Shown one piece after another: positions 8,232 to 17,020 of a DNA stretch of 64,000 nt (position 1 is its first letter; each line of letters opens with the position of its first letter). The notes under the pieces were generated by a model. It worked only from the letters and a program-made list of their open reading frames with translations, made no database searches and had not been told where the DNA came from. Source of the DNA: Sulfitobacter sp. DSM 110093 (GTDB taxonomy: Bacteria > Pseudomonadota > Alphaproteobacteria > Rhodobacterales > Rhodobacteraceae); NCBI RefSeq assembly GCF_022788715.1, contig NZ_CP085167.1, positions 1,547,001 to 1,611,000 on the forward strand. Direction: 5' to 3'. The translations under genes and the position numbers were made by a program.

Positions 8232-9350
8232 ATGGCGCCACAGCGTCCCAAAGGTGCGGGTGCGCTCGATAAGGACATTCCGGCTCTGAGCCCCGCGCCA
8301 GTTCCGCCCAGATCTAATGAGCTATATGCGGCCCTAGATCTGGGTACAAATAGCTGCCGCATGTTGATCGCCCAGCCACGTGGCAGCGGTTTCCATGTGG
8401 TAGACAGTTTTTCAAAATCGGTGCAATTGGGTGCCGGTTTGGAAAAAACCGGGCGGTTGTCGCGCGGATCGATGGCGCGCACCATTCAGGCATTGCGTAT
8501 TTGTCAGCAGAAACTGCGGCGCAACAAGGTGCAGAAAATGCGTCTTGTGGCGACAGAGGCGTGCCGCCGTGCGCATAACGGTGCGGAGTTCATGCGCCGT
8601 ATCCAGCGCGAAACCGGCCTCAAGCTCGACATTATCCGGCCCGAGGAAGAAGCCCAGCTTGCCGTGATTTCCTGCGCGCCGCTGGTCAGTCGCAAGACGG
8701 AAAATCTGCTGGTTGTCGATATCGGCGGCGGCTCGACTGAACTGGTGTGGATCGACATCTCCAAAGTGCCCAAGGCCGACCGGGCGCGGTCGATCATGCG
8801 GCTTCAGGGTGGGTTCAATCAGGCGAAATCTGATGTGCCCTCGGCGCGGGTGGTGGATTGGATCAGCGTGCCATTGGGCGTGGCAACCCTGCGTGATCAG
8901 TTCTCTGACGTAGAGGATGACGCCGCGCGTTTCGCGCTGATGAGTTGGTTCTTTGAGGAAAACCTCACCGATTTCACGCCCTATCAGACAATCCAGTCGC
9001 AAAAGCGGTTTCAGATTGTCGGCACCTCGGGCACCGTGACCACCGTCGCGGCGAGCCACCTGAACCTGAAACGCTATGACCGGACTAAGGTCGACGGGCT
9101 TAGCATGAGCAGCGCGCAGATCGACAAGGTGATCCACTCCTATATTGCCATGGGGCCGGGCGGACGACGCGCGGATCCCCGGATCGGACAAGACCGGGCA
9201 GCGTTGATTATGTCGGGCGCTGCGATCTTACAGGCCTTGATGCGCTGCTGGCCGACCGACAGGCTGTCAGTTGCGGATCGCGGTCTGCGCGAAGGCCTGC
9301 TATATGCACAGATGAGCGCCGATGGCGTATTAGAAGAAGGGGTCTTTTGA
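8232..9350 (+). CDS. Ppx/GppA-family exopolyphosphatase/guanosine pentaphosphatase
   Basis: 372 residues with the ASKHA ATPase fold. The phosphate-1 motif [14 protein letters not shown] is at residues 34-47, the phosphate-2 motif [13 protein letters not shown] around 160-172, and [12 protein letters not shown] follows. It acts on polyphosphate or on pppGpp in the cytosol. The first 30 residues are a basic, proline-rich extension before the domain. The ATG at 8232 follows GAAAGGCG. The stop codon shares one base with the start of rlmE (TGATG), so the two genes form an operon, a common arrangement in Rhodobacteraceae. Confidence 0.9.
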   Translation: MAPQRPKGAGALDKDIPALSPAPVPPRSNELYAALDLGTNSCRMLIAQPRGSGFHVVDSFSKSVQLGAGLEKTGRLSRGSMARTIQALRICQQKLRRNKVQKMRLVATEACRRAHNGAEFMRRIQRETGLKLDIIRPEEEAQLAVISCAPLVSRKTENLLVVDIGGGSTELVWIDISKVPKADRARSIMRLQGGFNQAKSDVPSARVVDWISVPLGVATLRDQFSDVEDDAARFALMSWFFEENLTDFTPYQTIQSQKRFQIVGTSGTVTTVAASHLNLKRYDRTKVDGLSMSSAQIDKVIHSYIAMGPGGRRADPRIGQDRAALIMSGAAILQALMRCWPTDRLSVADRGLREGLLYAQMSADGVLEEGVF

Positions 9351-10075
9351 TGGCCAAGACACCGGACGGAAAGAACACATCAGGGCGCGGACAGCGTGAA
9401 CTGAAGGTTAAGGTGAAATCCGCACGCGGGCGCAAGCTTAGCTCAACCCGCTGGTTGCAGCGGCAGTTGAATGATCCTTACGTCAAACGCGCGCAGGCCG
9501 AAGGCTATCGCGGTCGCGCGGCTTATAAGATCATGGAATTGGATGATAAATATCGGTTCCTCGTACCAGGTGCGCGGATCGTCGATCTGGGCGCGGCACC
9601 GGGCGGTTGGTGTCAGGTGGCCGTCAAACGCTGCAATGTGCTGGGCGAGAGATCGGGCAAACAAGTGGGCACTATTCTAGGCGTCGACCTGCAAGAGATG
9701 GAGCCAATCGCAGGCTGCGAACTCCATCAGCTTGATTTTATGGAAGACGATGCAGACCTAAAGGTTAAGGAATGGCTTGGCGGGAAGGCCGATGTCGTAA
9801 TGTCCGACATGGCCGCTTCGGCGTCGGGGCATAAACAGACTGATCACTTGCGGATCATCGCGCTCTGCGAAGCGGCTGCCTATTTCGCCTTTGACGTGTT
9901 GGAAGACGGCGGCACCTTTGTCGCGAAGGTTCTGGCCGGCGGCGCAGAGGGCGAGTTGCAAAAGCTGTTGAAGCGCCGCTTTACCAAGGTCGCGAATATC
10001 AAACCGCCAGCCAGCCGCGCGGATTCTTCGGAAAAATTCGTCGTGGCTACGGGGTTTAAGGGCGAAGAGGCTTAG
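9350..10075 (+). CDS. rlmE: 23S rRNA 2'-O-methyltransferase RlmE (RrmJ/FtsJ)
   Basis: 241 residues. It methylates the 2'-O of the conserved uridine in the A-loop of 23S rRNA (U2552 in E. coli) at a late stage of 50S assembly. A lysine/arginine-rich N-terminal extension of about 35 residues precedes the FtsJ domain. Visible motifs are [10 protein letters not shown] (catalytic Lys region), the SAM-binding GAAPGGW at residues 81-87, MSDMAA with the catalytic Asp, and FVAKVLAGG with the second catalytic Lys. It is translationally coupled to the Ppx/GppA gene. Confidence 0.95.
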   Translation: MAKTPDGKNTSGRGQRELKVKVKSARGRKLSSTRWLQRQLNDPYVKRAQAEGYRGRAAYKIMELDDKYRFLVPGARIVDLGAAPGGWCQVAVKRCNVLGERSGKQVGTILGVDLQEMEPIAGCELHQLDFMEDDADLKVKEWLGGKADVVMSDMAASASGHKQTDHLRIIALCEAAAYFAFDVLEDGGTFVAKVLAGGAEGELQKLLKRRFTKVANIKPPASRADSSEKFVVATGFKGEEA

Positions 10076-10169
10076 GTAAGCGCTGCCGTTCACGTGGCGT
10101 AAACCAATCTGTAGCTAGGGTGCAGTCCTCCCGCGGTCCTTCGGCCGCCTATATTTTGAGGGCTCCTTG

Positions 10170-10736
10170 ATGCTACGACATCTGCCAATTGTATCGCTTA
10201 TCTTCGTTCTATGTTCTGGGCTCAGGGTCGCCGCGTCAGAGGTGCCATGGGCCCTGAACGACTATATTGATCGGAATTTGCTGACATGGGTGAATGACGC
10301 CCGCATTGTGGATGCGATTGCAGAGCAAAACCTGCGCCACCTACAGATGAATAGTCTAGCAGTCGCAGCCGTTTCGGCGATGGGAATGGCCTCTCAAACC
10401 TCGCTGACACAGGTATCGATCACCAAACCAGTTGAGGCTTTTCTTAAGCAGCAAGTCGCCAGTTCGGCAGGTCAGATTGCAGGCGTGACGGTGCTGGATG
10501 CCTATGGGCTGACCGTGGTCAGCAGTGGAACGGCATCCGTCTATTTCAAAGGTGGTCAGCCAAAGATCAGCAATCAGTTTTCGCCGCCGTCTGGGGCGTT
10601 TATGGTTGAACAGGTCGCCTTCGACGATAGCACAAAGGCCCATCAAAGCCGCGTGTCGATGCCTATCACCGAACCGTCGAACGGTGCGATCATCGGCGTG
10701 ATTACAGTCGAGTTGGAAGCCGCCGCATTCTTTTGA
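10170..10736 (+). CDS. Exported PDC-sensor-like protein, unknown function
   Basis: 188 residues with a Sec signal peptide (hydrophobic residues 5-20, likely cleavage after VAAS) and a soluble periplasmic domain. The pattern IAGVTVLDAYGLTVVSSG followed by MPITEPSNGAIIGVITVELE resembles the beta-sheet core of PDC/PAS-like extracellular sensor domains. There is no membrane anchor or signalling domain after it, so it would be a free periplasmic binding module. The ATG at 10170 directly follows a TTG in frame; a weak GAGGGCTCC lies upstream. It is unconnected to its neighbours. Confidence 0.65.
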   Translation: MLRHLPIVSLIFVLCSGLRVAASEVPWALNDYIDRNLLTWVNDARIVDAIAEQNLRHLQMNSLAVAAVSAMGMASQTSLTQVSITKPVEAFLKQQVASSAGQIAGVTVLDAYGLTVVSSGTASVYFKGGQPKISNQFSPPSGAFMVEQVAFDDSTKAHQSRVSMPITEPSNGAIIGVITVELEAAAFF

Positions 10737-11161
10737 TCACCTTGTAGCAGTCTGAGCAGGCCGTTCCATAATTTTGGACGGCCTGCGTCGGGATTATAAG
10801 TTGGGTGAAGAGAGCGTATCGCTTCCCGCCGTAGCCGCCACGCCGTGGGTTTATCCAATGGCTGATTGGCGCTTTGGGCAAGCCGCGCGCTGGTCTGTGC
10901 CGCGCGTTCCGCATGACACAGGATCTCAAACAGTTTACGATGGCGGCTTTCATCCTGAGAGGAGGTTTTATGAAGCAAATCTTTTTCCTTAGCGACCATT
11001 TGGCGGATATGTTCGAGTAATTTAAGGGCTAAAGAGCGAATAGGGCGTTCTTTGGGGCCTTCGGAGGCAAGTGCGGGAAATTTGCCCCGATTGGGATAAA
11101 ACCGTTTCCGAAGACTATCAAATTTAGCCAGATAATCCTTCAGCGATAAAGACCTTGGACT
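10643..11161 (-). other. Coding-like open stretch without a clear start; possible gene remnant
   Basis: The 473-base gap between the sensor-like gene and allE holds no supported plus-strand gene. On the minus strand one frame stays open from inside allE to 10643. Its middle part (about 11150-10740) reads like protein: lysine- and leucine-rich amphipathic helices (for example LKDYLAKFDSLRKRFYP and LALKLLEHIRQMVAKEK). The first internal ATG is at 10999 and has no Shine-Dalgarno, and the end overlaps the sensor-like gene by 94 bases in antisense. I do not recognise a family. It may be a truncated gene or chance. Confidence 0.25.
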
Positions 11162-11209
11162 TCGCGCGGGGAGCGGCAATTCTAAGGATACCCCCGACGG
11201 AGAGAGAAA

Positions 11210-12031
11210 ATGACCCCCCCCAGCTATTTCGCGCCCACCGGTGGCCATCCAGATCAAAAGACTTTGTTGTCGGACCGCGCCGTTTTTACCGAGGCCTACG
11301 CCGTTTTGCCGCGCGGTACGATGCGCGATATCGTGACTTCTTTCCTACCGTTCTGGGAAGGTACGCGGCTATGGGTGATCGCCCGCCCCTTAAGCGGCTT
11401 TGCCGAGACATTCTCGCAATATATCATGGAAGTGCAGCCCGGTGGCGGCTCGGACAGGCCTGAACTGGATAAAGAGGCGCAAGGGGTGCTGTTCGTGGTC
11501 GAGGGTGGTTTCACCCTAACCATCGAAGGGAAAAACCATGCGATGCGCGAAGGCAGCTATGCCTATATTCCTGCGGGCGCGACATGGGCGCTGAAAAATG
11601 ACGGCGACACGGTCACGCGGTTTCACTGGATCCGCAAAGCCTATGAGGCGGTCGAAGGGCTGGAGCATCCCGATCCGTTGGTTCTGAATGAGCAGGACAT
11701 CGCGCCAAATGTGATGCCTGACACCAATGGGGTTTGGGCGACCACGCGTTTTGTTGACCCCAATGACCTGCGTCATGACATGCATGTCACCATCGTCACA
11801 CTGCAACCCGGCGGGGTGATCCCGTTCTGTGAAACCCATGTGATGGAACATGGTCTGTACGTGTTAGAGGGTAAGGCGGTTTACCGGCTCAATCAGGATT
11901 GGGTCGAGGTTGAAGCGGGTGATTTCATGTGGCTGCGCGCCTTCTGCCCGCAGGCCTGCTATGCAGGCGGGCCGGGGCCGTTCCGGTATCTTCTGTATAA
12001 AGACGTGAACCGTCATATGAAGCTGCGCTGA
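11210..12031 (+). CDS. allE: (S)-ureidoglycine aminohydrolase
   Basis: 273 residues with two cupin domains (about 50-130 and 185-270). It releases ammonia from (S)-ureidoglycine to give (S)-ureidoglycolate in the allantoin pathway. The C-terminal cupin has the expected manganese ligands: Glu208, His210 and His214 (CETHVMEHG) and Gln248 (FCPQACY), with the same spacing as plant ureidoglycine aminohydrolase. GGAGAGAG precedes the ATG. It is convergent with the purine permease-allA-puuE/uraD operon and supplies the substrate of AllA. The enzyme before it, allantoate amidohydrolase, is not in this window. Confidence 0.92.
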   Translation: MTPPSYFAPTGGHPDQKTLLSDRAVFTEAYAVLPRGTMRDIVTSFLPFWEGTRLWVIARPLSGFAETFSQYIMEVQPGGGSDRPELDKEAQGVLFVVEGGFTLTIEGKNHAMREGSYAYIPAGATWALKNDGDTVTRFHWIRKAYEAVEGLEHPDPLVLNEQDIAPNVMPDTNGVWATTRFVDPNDLRHDMHVTIVTLQPGGVIPFCETHVMEHGLYVLEGKAVYRLNQDWVEVEAGDFMWLRAFCPQACYAGGPGPFRYLLYKDVNRHMKLR

Positions 12032-12091
12032 GCCAGCTTTGGAACGACGGCCCTTGGTTCGGGGCTGGATGGTCGAGAAGACATCGGAAGT

Positions 12092-12117
12092 AAAAAAGGG
12101 CGCCCAATCGGCGCCCT
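12092..12117. terminator. Bidirectional terminator between allE and the purine permease gene
   Basis: GGGCGCC (12098-12104) and GGCGCCC (12110-12116) form a perfect 7-bp stem with a five-base loop. Six A residues on the left (12092-12097) give a U-tract to the leftward operon; the right side has only TTT, so termination of allE is weaker. Confidence 0.85.
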
Positions 12118-12127
12118 TTCGGATTAA

Positions 12128-13564
12128 TCAGCCTCGTTTTTCCAGTGACCCTTTGCCGTGGCCCGAGAGCCCTCCTGAAACCTCTTCAGTCGCGTCATCC
12201 GACAGTTGTTCTGGCAACAGTAGGTTCAGCACGATGGCAATCAGCGCCGCTGGCAGCAGCCCGCTTGTCATCAACACCCGCAGTGTATCGGGCAGATATT
12301 GCACCGCCTTGGGGTCCAGTTGCAGCCCAAGACCGATCGACAGGGAAATGGCGAAAATAACCATATTGCGTCGGTTCCAGTTCACGTCCGACAGCATCGA
12401 AATACCGGCAGCGACGACCATGCCAAACATCACGATCACACCGCCGCCCAGTACCTCGATTGGAATGGTGCGGATCACTGCGCCAACCTTGGGGACCAAG
12501 CCGCAGAGGATCAGGAATAGTGCGCCGATGGTCACCACATGGCGGCTCATCACGCCGGTCATCGCGATCAGCCCGACATTCTGGCTGAACGAGGTGTTGG
12601 GAAAGCCGCCGAAAACCCCGGCAATCGCGCTGCCCAGACCGTCGGCATAGGTAGCACCGGTGATCTCGGCGTCGGTCGCCTCGCGCCCCGCGCCGCCTTT
12701 GGTGATACCAGAGACATCTCCGACGGTTTCAACAGCCGAGACAAATGCCATGAGGCAGAAACCAACAATGGCGGCAAAGCTGAACTCGAACCCATAGGCA
12801 AAGGGTATTGGCAGCGCCACCGTGGCGGCACGATCCCAACTGGTGGCGATGCCCTCAAAGGTGATCATGCCCACCGCCAGCGCATAGAGATAGCCGAGCG
12901 CGATACCGATCACGACGGCTGAAACCGAGAGCATCCCACGGGTGAAGAACTTCAACCCCAGCGTGGCGACAATCACCACCAAAGCCGCCGACCAATTGAG
13001 CAGGCTGCCGTACTCGGGTTGATCAATGGCGGGGACGCCGCCAGCGGCATATTGGATGCCCACTTTGACCAGCGCGAGGCCGATCATCGTCACCACCAGC
13101 CCGGTCACGAGCGGGGGCAAGGCAAAGCGGATGCGCCCGATGAAGGTGCCTAAGACCATATGAAAAAGCCCGCCAACCAGAACGCCGCCAAAGAGCGCTG
13201 GCAACGCCTCAACCCCTTTGCCAGCGACCAGCGGGATCATGATGGGCAGAAAGGCGAAACTCGTGCCCTGAACGATTGGCAGGCGCGCGCCCACGGGCCC
13301 GAAGCCGATGGTCTGAAACAACGTGGCGATGCCCGCAAACAGCATCGACATCTGGATCAGATAGGTCATGTCGGGAAAACCCTGCGCCCCGGCGTCGGAG
13401 CCAAACCCGAACCCCGCAGCCCCCGCCACGATGATGGCGGGCGTCACGTTTGAGACGAACATTGCCAGCACATGTTGGATGCCCAAGGGCACCGCTTTTG
13501 TCAGCGCAGGGGTGTAATCGGGGTCACGCAGTTGCGCGGGCGTGCCCAGTGAAGCGTCAGTCAT
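12128..13564 (-). CDS. NCS2-family purine (xanthine/urate) permease
   Basis: 478 residues, about 12-14 membrane segments, nucleobase:cation symporter-2 family. Landmarks are the early QHVLAMFVSNVTPAIIV, the family signature region GFPNTSFSQNVGLIAMTGV, and FSFAAIVGFCLMAFVSAVETVGD with the conserved acidic residue on the eighth segment. The inner membrane protein would import xanthine, urate or a related purine. It is the last gene of an operon with allA and the puuE-uraD fusion, so urate is the likeliest substrate (inference from context). A terminator follows the stop. Confidence 0.9.
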   Translation of the reverse strand: MTDASLGTPAQLRDPDYTPALTKAVPLGIQHVLAMFVSNVTPAIIVAGAAGFGFGSDAGAQGFPDMTYLIQMSMLFAGIATLFQTIGFGPVGARLPIVQGTSFAFLPIMIPLVAGKGVEALPALFGGVLVGGLFHMVLGTFIGRIRFALPPLVTGLVVTMIGLALVKVGIQYAAGGVPAIDQPEYGSLLNWSAALVVIVATLGLKFFTRGMLSVSAVVIGIALGYLYALAVGMITFEGIATSWDRAATVALPIPFAYGFEFSFAAIVGFCLMAFVSAVETVGDVSGITKGGAGREATDAEITGATYADGLGSAIAGVFGGFPNTSFSQNVGLIAMTGVMSRHVVTIGALFLILCGLVPKVGAVIRTIPIEVLGGGVIVMFGMVVAAGISMLSDVNWNRRNMVIFAISLSIGLGLQLDPKAVQYLPDTLRVLMTSGLLPAALIAIVLNLLLPEQLSDDATEEVSGGLSGHGKGSLEKRG

Positions 13565-13618
13565 GTCGTTCTCCCTTGTGACCGATTGCGCCTGCCGCTT
13601 CTTCTGAGGGCATGGCGC

Positions 13619-14113
13619 TTATGTTGCGGTGTCGACCACCTCCCACGGCGTGTCGAACCAATATTCTTCTAGATTGTCGCCATCCCCGATCCGGTCGACC
13701 ACGGCAAAAAGCCCCGGCGCGCTGAGCGGGCAGCAGACCGCGTGCCAAGTGTTACGGCGATAGTTTACGCCCTGACCGGGGCCCGCCAAAAAGGCTTGCG
13801 GCCTGCCGGGTTGGCCAGCGTCGTCGGGGGCGACGACAACCAGATACGGGTTCTGGTGCATTGGCAAAAAGGCCTGCGCGCCAAGCGGATGCCGCTCTAC
13901 CATATCAAGGGTAAAGGGCAGGGCGCGGGGTGTGGCGTCAAAAACGCTGATGCCCGCGCGGCCTTGGCCGAGATCCAAATCGGCCAAATCATGATGCCGC
14001 CCACACATGCCCTGATTGATGATCTTATCGGGCGCGCCGCGCAATTCCAGCACCTCGCCAAACGGGGCGAACGCCTTGGCCGTGAGGGGCTGGAGGACAA
14101 GTTGGCGGCTCAT
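13619..14113 (-). CDS. allA: Ureidoglycolate lyase
   Basis: 164 residues, the normal size of AllA, a cupin-like enzyme that splits (S)-ureidoglycolate into glyoxylate and urea. Typical stretches are AFAPFGEVLEL near the N terminus, HPLGAQAFLPM, and the C-terminal GVNYRRNTWHAVCCPL with YWFDTPW near the end. The start overlaps the stop of the puuE-uraD gene by four bases (ATGA), so the two are coupled. It acts directly after AllE in the pathway. Confidence 0.93.
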   Translation of the reverse strand: MSRQLVLQPLTAKAFAPFGEVLELRGAPDKIINQGMCGRHHDLADLDLGQGRAGISVFDATPRALPFTLDMVERHPLGAQAFLPMHQNPYLVVVAPDDAGQPGRPQAFLAGPGQGVNYRRNTWHAVCCPLSAPGLFAVVDRIGDGDNLEEYWFDTPWEVVDTAT

Positions 14114-15519
14114 GGCAGCATGTCTTTCAGCCGCAGCTGTGCGATGCGTTCGACCTGTCGGCAGGCCTCTTTAAATTCGGTGTCGCGGTCATTATCGATG
14201 CGACGCTCAAAAGCGGCGAGGATACCTGTTTTATCGTGGTCGCGGACGGCGATGATGAAGGGAAAGCCGTGTTTCTCGACATAGCTGTTGTTAAGCCGGG
14301 TAAAGGTCTCGCGCTCTTGATCCGTCAGCGCGTCCAATCCGGCGGCCGCCTGCTCGGACGTGCTTTCAGAGGTCAGGCGTTTGGCCTGTGCCAGCTTGCC
14401 TGCCAGATCGGGGTGCGCTTGCAAAACGCCGAGGCGTTGCGCGTCTGAGGCCGATCGGAAAATCCGGGCCAGTGCGTTGTGCAGCCCCACGGCACTGTCA
14501 TGGCCCGCGCCCAGTTCCAGTGCGTGGGCGCCCTCTGCGATCCATGATGAATGCTCAAAGACGCTGCCGTATTTGGCAACGAAAGTCTCGCGCTCCATCT
14601 GGCTGGGGCGCTCGCGGCGCTGGTGCGGGTGCGTTGCGGCCCAATGGTCCGCGATCTGTTCACGGGTGGCGAACCAGACGCCTTCGTGGCTTTGAGCGTA
14701 TTCGATGAACTGGCGCAGCGCCTCTACCCGACCGGGACGGCCAATCAAGCGGCAATGCAGGCCAACCGACATCATCTTCGCGGCACCCTCGGCCCCTTCG
14801 CGGTAAAGCGCGTCAAAGCTCGCTTTCAGATAGTCAAAGAACTGCGCACCAGAATTGAAGCCCTGCGGCGTGGCAAAGCGCATGTCGTTGGCATCGAGCG
14901 TGTAGGGTATGATCAACTGGTCGTTGCTATCGAACTCAACCCAATAGGGCAGGTCATCGGCATAGGCGTCGGCGACATAGGCGAACTGCCCGGTTTCGGC
15001 GGCGAGCCGGATTGTATTCTCGGATGAGCGCCCGCAATAGAAACCGCGCGGGGCAGCGCCCGTTACCTCAGCATGCAAGCGGATTGCCTCGGCAATGGCG
15101 GCGCGTTCCTCATCCTCTGGCATGTCTTTGTGTTCGATCCACTTCAGTCCGTGGGTCGCCATTTCCCAGCCTGCGTCGATCATCGCGGCGGTCTGCACCG
15201 GCGAACGGGCCAGTGCCGTGGCGACGCCGTAGACGGTGATCGGCAGGTCTTTTAACAGTCGATGCAAACGCCAGAACCCGGCGCGTGCACCGTATTCATA
15301 GATCGATTCCATATTGGCATGTCGCTGCCCCGGCCATTGCGCGGCGCCGACGATCTCTGACAAGAAGGCTTCGGATGCGGCATCGCCGTGCAGGATGTTA
15401 TTTTCCCCGCCTTCTTCGTAGTTCAGCACCAATTGCACAGCGATTTTAGCGCCGCCGGGCCACTGTGCATCGGGGGGTGTGGGGCCGTAACCCTGCATGT
15501 CGCGGGGGTAGCGAGTCAT
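14110..15519 (-). CDS. Bifunctional allantoinase (PuuE)-OHCU decarboxylase (UraD) fusion
   Basis: 469 residues in two enzymes. Residues 1 to about 305 are a PuuE-type allantoinase of the polysaccharide-deacetylase fold, which is not related to the amidohydrolase AllB (LNYEEGGENN near 33-42; HANMESIYEYG; GWEMATHGLKW). After a charged linker, residues 315-469 are OHCU decarboxylase (VFEHSSWIAE, AHPDLAGKL with the catalytic His, SEQAAAGLD, FPFIIAVRDHDK). UraD makes (S)-allantoin from 2-oxo-4-hydroxy-4-carboxy-5-ureidoimidazoline and PuuE opens it to allantoate, so the fusion joins consecutive steps, but with the later enzyme at the N terminus. It is first in the operon with allA and the permease and is divergent from uraH. 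Confidence 0.93.
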   Translation of the reverse strand: MTRYPRDMQGYGPTPPDAQWPGGAKIAVQLVLNYEEGGENNILHGDAASEAFLSEIVGAAQWPGQRHANMESIYEYGARAGFWRLHRLLKDLPITVYGVATALARSPVQTAAMIDAGWEMATHGLKWIEHKDMPEDEERAAIAEAIRLHAEVTGAAPRGFYCGRSSENTIRLAAETGQFAYVADAYADDLPYWVEFDSNDQLIIPYTLDANDMRFATPQGFNSGAQFFDYLKASFDALYREGAEGAAKMMSVGLHCRLIGRPGRVEALRQFIEYAQSHEGVWFATREQIADHWAATHPHQRRERPSQMERETFVAKYGSVFEHSSWIAEGAHALELGAGHDSAVGLHNALARIFRSASDAQRLGVLQAHPDLAGKLAQAKRLTSESTSEQAAAGLDALTDQERETFTRLNNSYVEKHGFPFIIAVRDHDKTGILAAFERRIDNDRDTEFKEACRQVERIAQLRLKDMLP

Positions 15520-15568
15520 GTTATTCTCCTTCTGTCGTTCTCTGTCTAAACCGGAAGGTCTTGCATTG

Positions 15569-15589
15569 CTTTCAATTAATTCCTGAAAG
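15569..15589. promoter_or_regulatory. Dyad in the puuE-uraD/uraH divergent promoter region
   Basis: CTTTCA (15569-15574), nine AT-rich bases, TGAAAG (15584-15589). Perfect 6-bp arms about 60 bases from each divergent start make it a candidate site for the LysR regulator encoded at 16009-16923. The spacing is within LysR-family habit, but the assignment is only positional. Confidence 0.35.
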
Positions 15590-15658
15590 ACTATCGTGAA
15601 AAGGGCACTTTCGTTCGGGCACGCGCCGGGCGATCAAGGGTTAAGCACGGAGGGTATG

Positions 15659-16012
15659 ATGGCAGGCTATCTAACAACACATGTTTTGGACACGGCACGT
15701 GGCTGTCCCGCGGCGGGGCTGAAGATCGAGTTGTTCCGTTTGGAGGGCGAAGCCCGGACCCATCTGCGGAGCGTGACCACCAATGCGGACGGCCGCACCG
15801 ATGAGCAGATTTTGCCCGCTGAGGACTTCAAGATCGGCACCTATGAGCTGCTATTTCACTGTGGCGACTACCTTGACGCGAATGGCACGCCGGCTGAAGA
15901 ACCGCGTTTTCTGGATGTGGTGCCGCTGCGTTTTGGCATGTCGGATGCCGCGCATTACCATGTCCCGCTGCTGCTTTCGCCCTTTGGCTACTCGACCTAT
16001 CGCGGCAGCTAA
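15659..16012 (+). CDS. uraH: 5-hydroxyisourate hydrolase (transthyretin-like)
   Basis: 117 residues, the usual length. It hydrolyses 5-hydroxyisourate, the product of urate oxidation, to OHCU. The N terminus [17 protein letters not shown] has the catalytic His, DGRTDEQI has the Arg, [18 protein letters not shown] has the late His, and the protein ends in the family signature YRGS. I chose the second of two tandem ATGs (15659) because GGAGGG (15649-15654) is then at proper spacing. The stop overlaps the convergent LysR gene by four bases. Confidence 0.94.
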   Translation: MAGYLTTHVLDTARGCPAAGLKIELFRLEGEARTHLRSVTTNADGRTDEQILPAEDFKIGTYELLFHCGDYLDANGTPAEEPRFLDVVPLRFGMSDAAHYHVPLLLSPFGYSTYRGS

Positions 16013-16923
16013 GCCTCTCCCGCCTTCAGCGCGTTTTCCATACGGGCGATCATGAATTCCATGAACAGCCGGGTTTTCGGATCTTGGTGGCGGCGGTGAG
16101 TATATAGACAGGCCATCTGCACGGGCAGGGGCGGCGTGTCTTCGACCACCCGCACCAGTGCGCCACTGCGCAGGTGATCGGCGATCTCAAACAGTGGTTT
16201 CATCGCGATGCCTGCGCCTGCCAGTGCCCAATCGGTAAGCACATCGCCGTCGTCGCTTTCAAACCGGCCCCGTACGTCATATTTTACTGCGCCTTCCGGG
16301 CCTTGTAGCTGCCATTGAAACTCGGTCGCGCCGGGAAAGCGCAGGTTCAGGCAGTTGTGCTGGCCCCGATCAATCTCGCCCCCCGTGCGGGGGTGGCCAT
16401 GCGCAGCAAGATACGCCGGGCTCGCGCAGAGCACGCGCTCGCAATCGGCGACCTTACGAATGCGCAACGTGGAATCTTCGGGGCGGCCAAGGAAAAATGC
16501 CACATCAAGTCCTTCGGCAGTGAGGTCGAGTTTCCTGTCACTTAACCGCAGACGCACATCCACCAGCGGGTAGTCTGCTGCGAATTCAGGTACATGCGGC
16601 GCAATCAGTCGACGCCCCACACCCAGCGGGGCCGCGACATGCAGCGTGCCGCGTGGGTTGTCGGTAACGTCATCGATCCCCGCCTCGGCCTCGGCCACGG
16701 AGGCAAGGATCTTGCAAGCCCCATCATAGAAAATCCGCCCCTGTTCCGTCGCCGACAGGCTGCGCGTGGTGCGCTGGAACAGCCGTACGCCCAAATGCCC
16801 CTCCAACTGGGTGATCCGCGCCGAGGCAACAGCAGGCGAAACGCGCTGATCGCGGGCTGCTGCCGACATGCTGCCAAGTTCATAGACGCGCACAAAGGTG
16901 CGAATGTTGTCGAAATAGGACAT
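16009..16923 (-). CDS. LysR-family regulator of the urate cluster (probable)
   Basis: 304 residues: N-terminal LysR helix-turn-helix (residues 5-65, [18 protein letters not shown]) and a type-2 periplasmic-binding-like effector domain (about 90-295). It sits inside the urate catabolic cluster, convergent with uraH and divergent from puuD, so regulation of puuD and neighbouring genes is likely. The effector, perhaps urate or a later intermediate, is not known. The recognition region differs from the PecS/HucR urate sensors, which belong to the MarR family. Confidence 0.9.
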   Translation of the reverse strand: MSYFDNIRTFVRVYELGSMSAAARDQRVSPAVASARITQLEGHLGVRLFQRTTRSLSATEQGRIFYDGACKILASVAEAEAGIDDVTDNPRGTLHVAAPLGVGRRLIAPHVPEFAADYPLVDVRLRLSDRKLDLTAEGLDVAFFLGRPEDSTLRIRKVADCERVLCASPAYLAAHGHPRTGGEIDRGQHNCLNLRFPGATEFQWQLQGPEGAVKYDVRGRFESDDGDVLTDWALAGAGIAMKPLFEIADHLRSGALVRVVEDTPPLPVQMACLYTHRRHQDPKTRLFMEFMIARMENALKAGEA

Positions 16924-16924
16924 T

Positions 16925-16942
16925 TATCGGGAACTTTTGATA
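16925..16942. promoter_or_regulatory. Dyad in the LysR/puuD intergenic region
   Basis: TATC (16925-16928) and GATA (16939-16942) flank ten bases, immediately upstream of the LysR start codon and about 80 bases before puuD. LysR regulators usually bind such interrupted dyads in the divergent gap. The arms are short, so support is weak. Confidence 0.3.
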
Positions 16943-17020
16943 GAGTTTAGGGAATGACAAATCTAGCGGTAAAATCCGCGATTGAATAGTCTGGCCGGTG
17001 AATCATCCGGAGAGAACACC

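Noticed and set aside
8412..9191. 259-codon frame antisense to the Ppx/GppA gene
   Set aside because: Shadow frame; the sense strand carries unmistakable ASKHA motifs.
10090..10165. Terminator between rlmE and the sensor-like gene
   Set aside because: Only a short GCGG/CCGC hairpin without T-run is visible.
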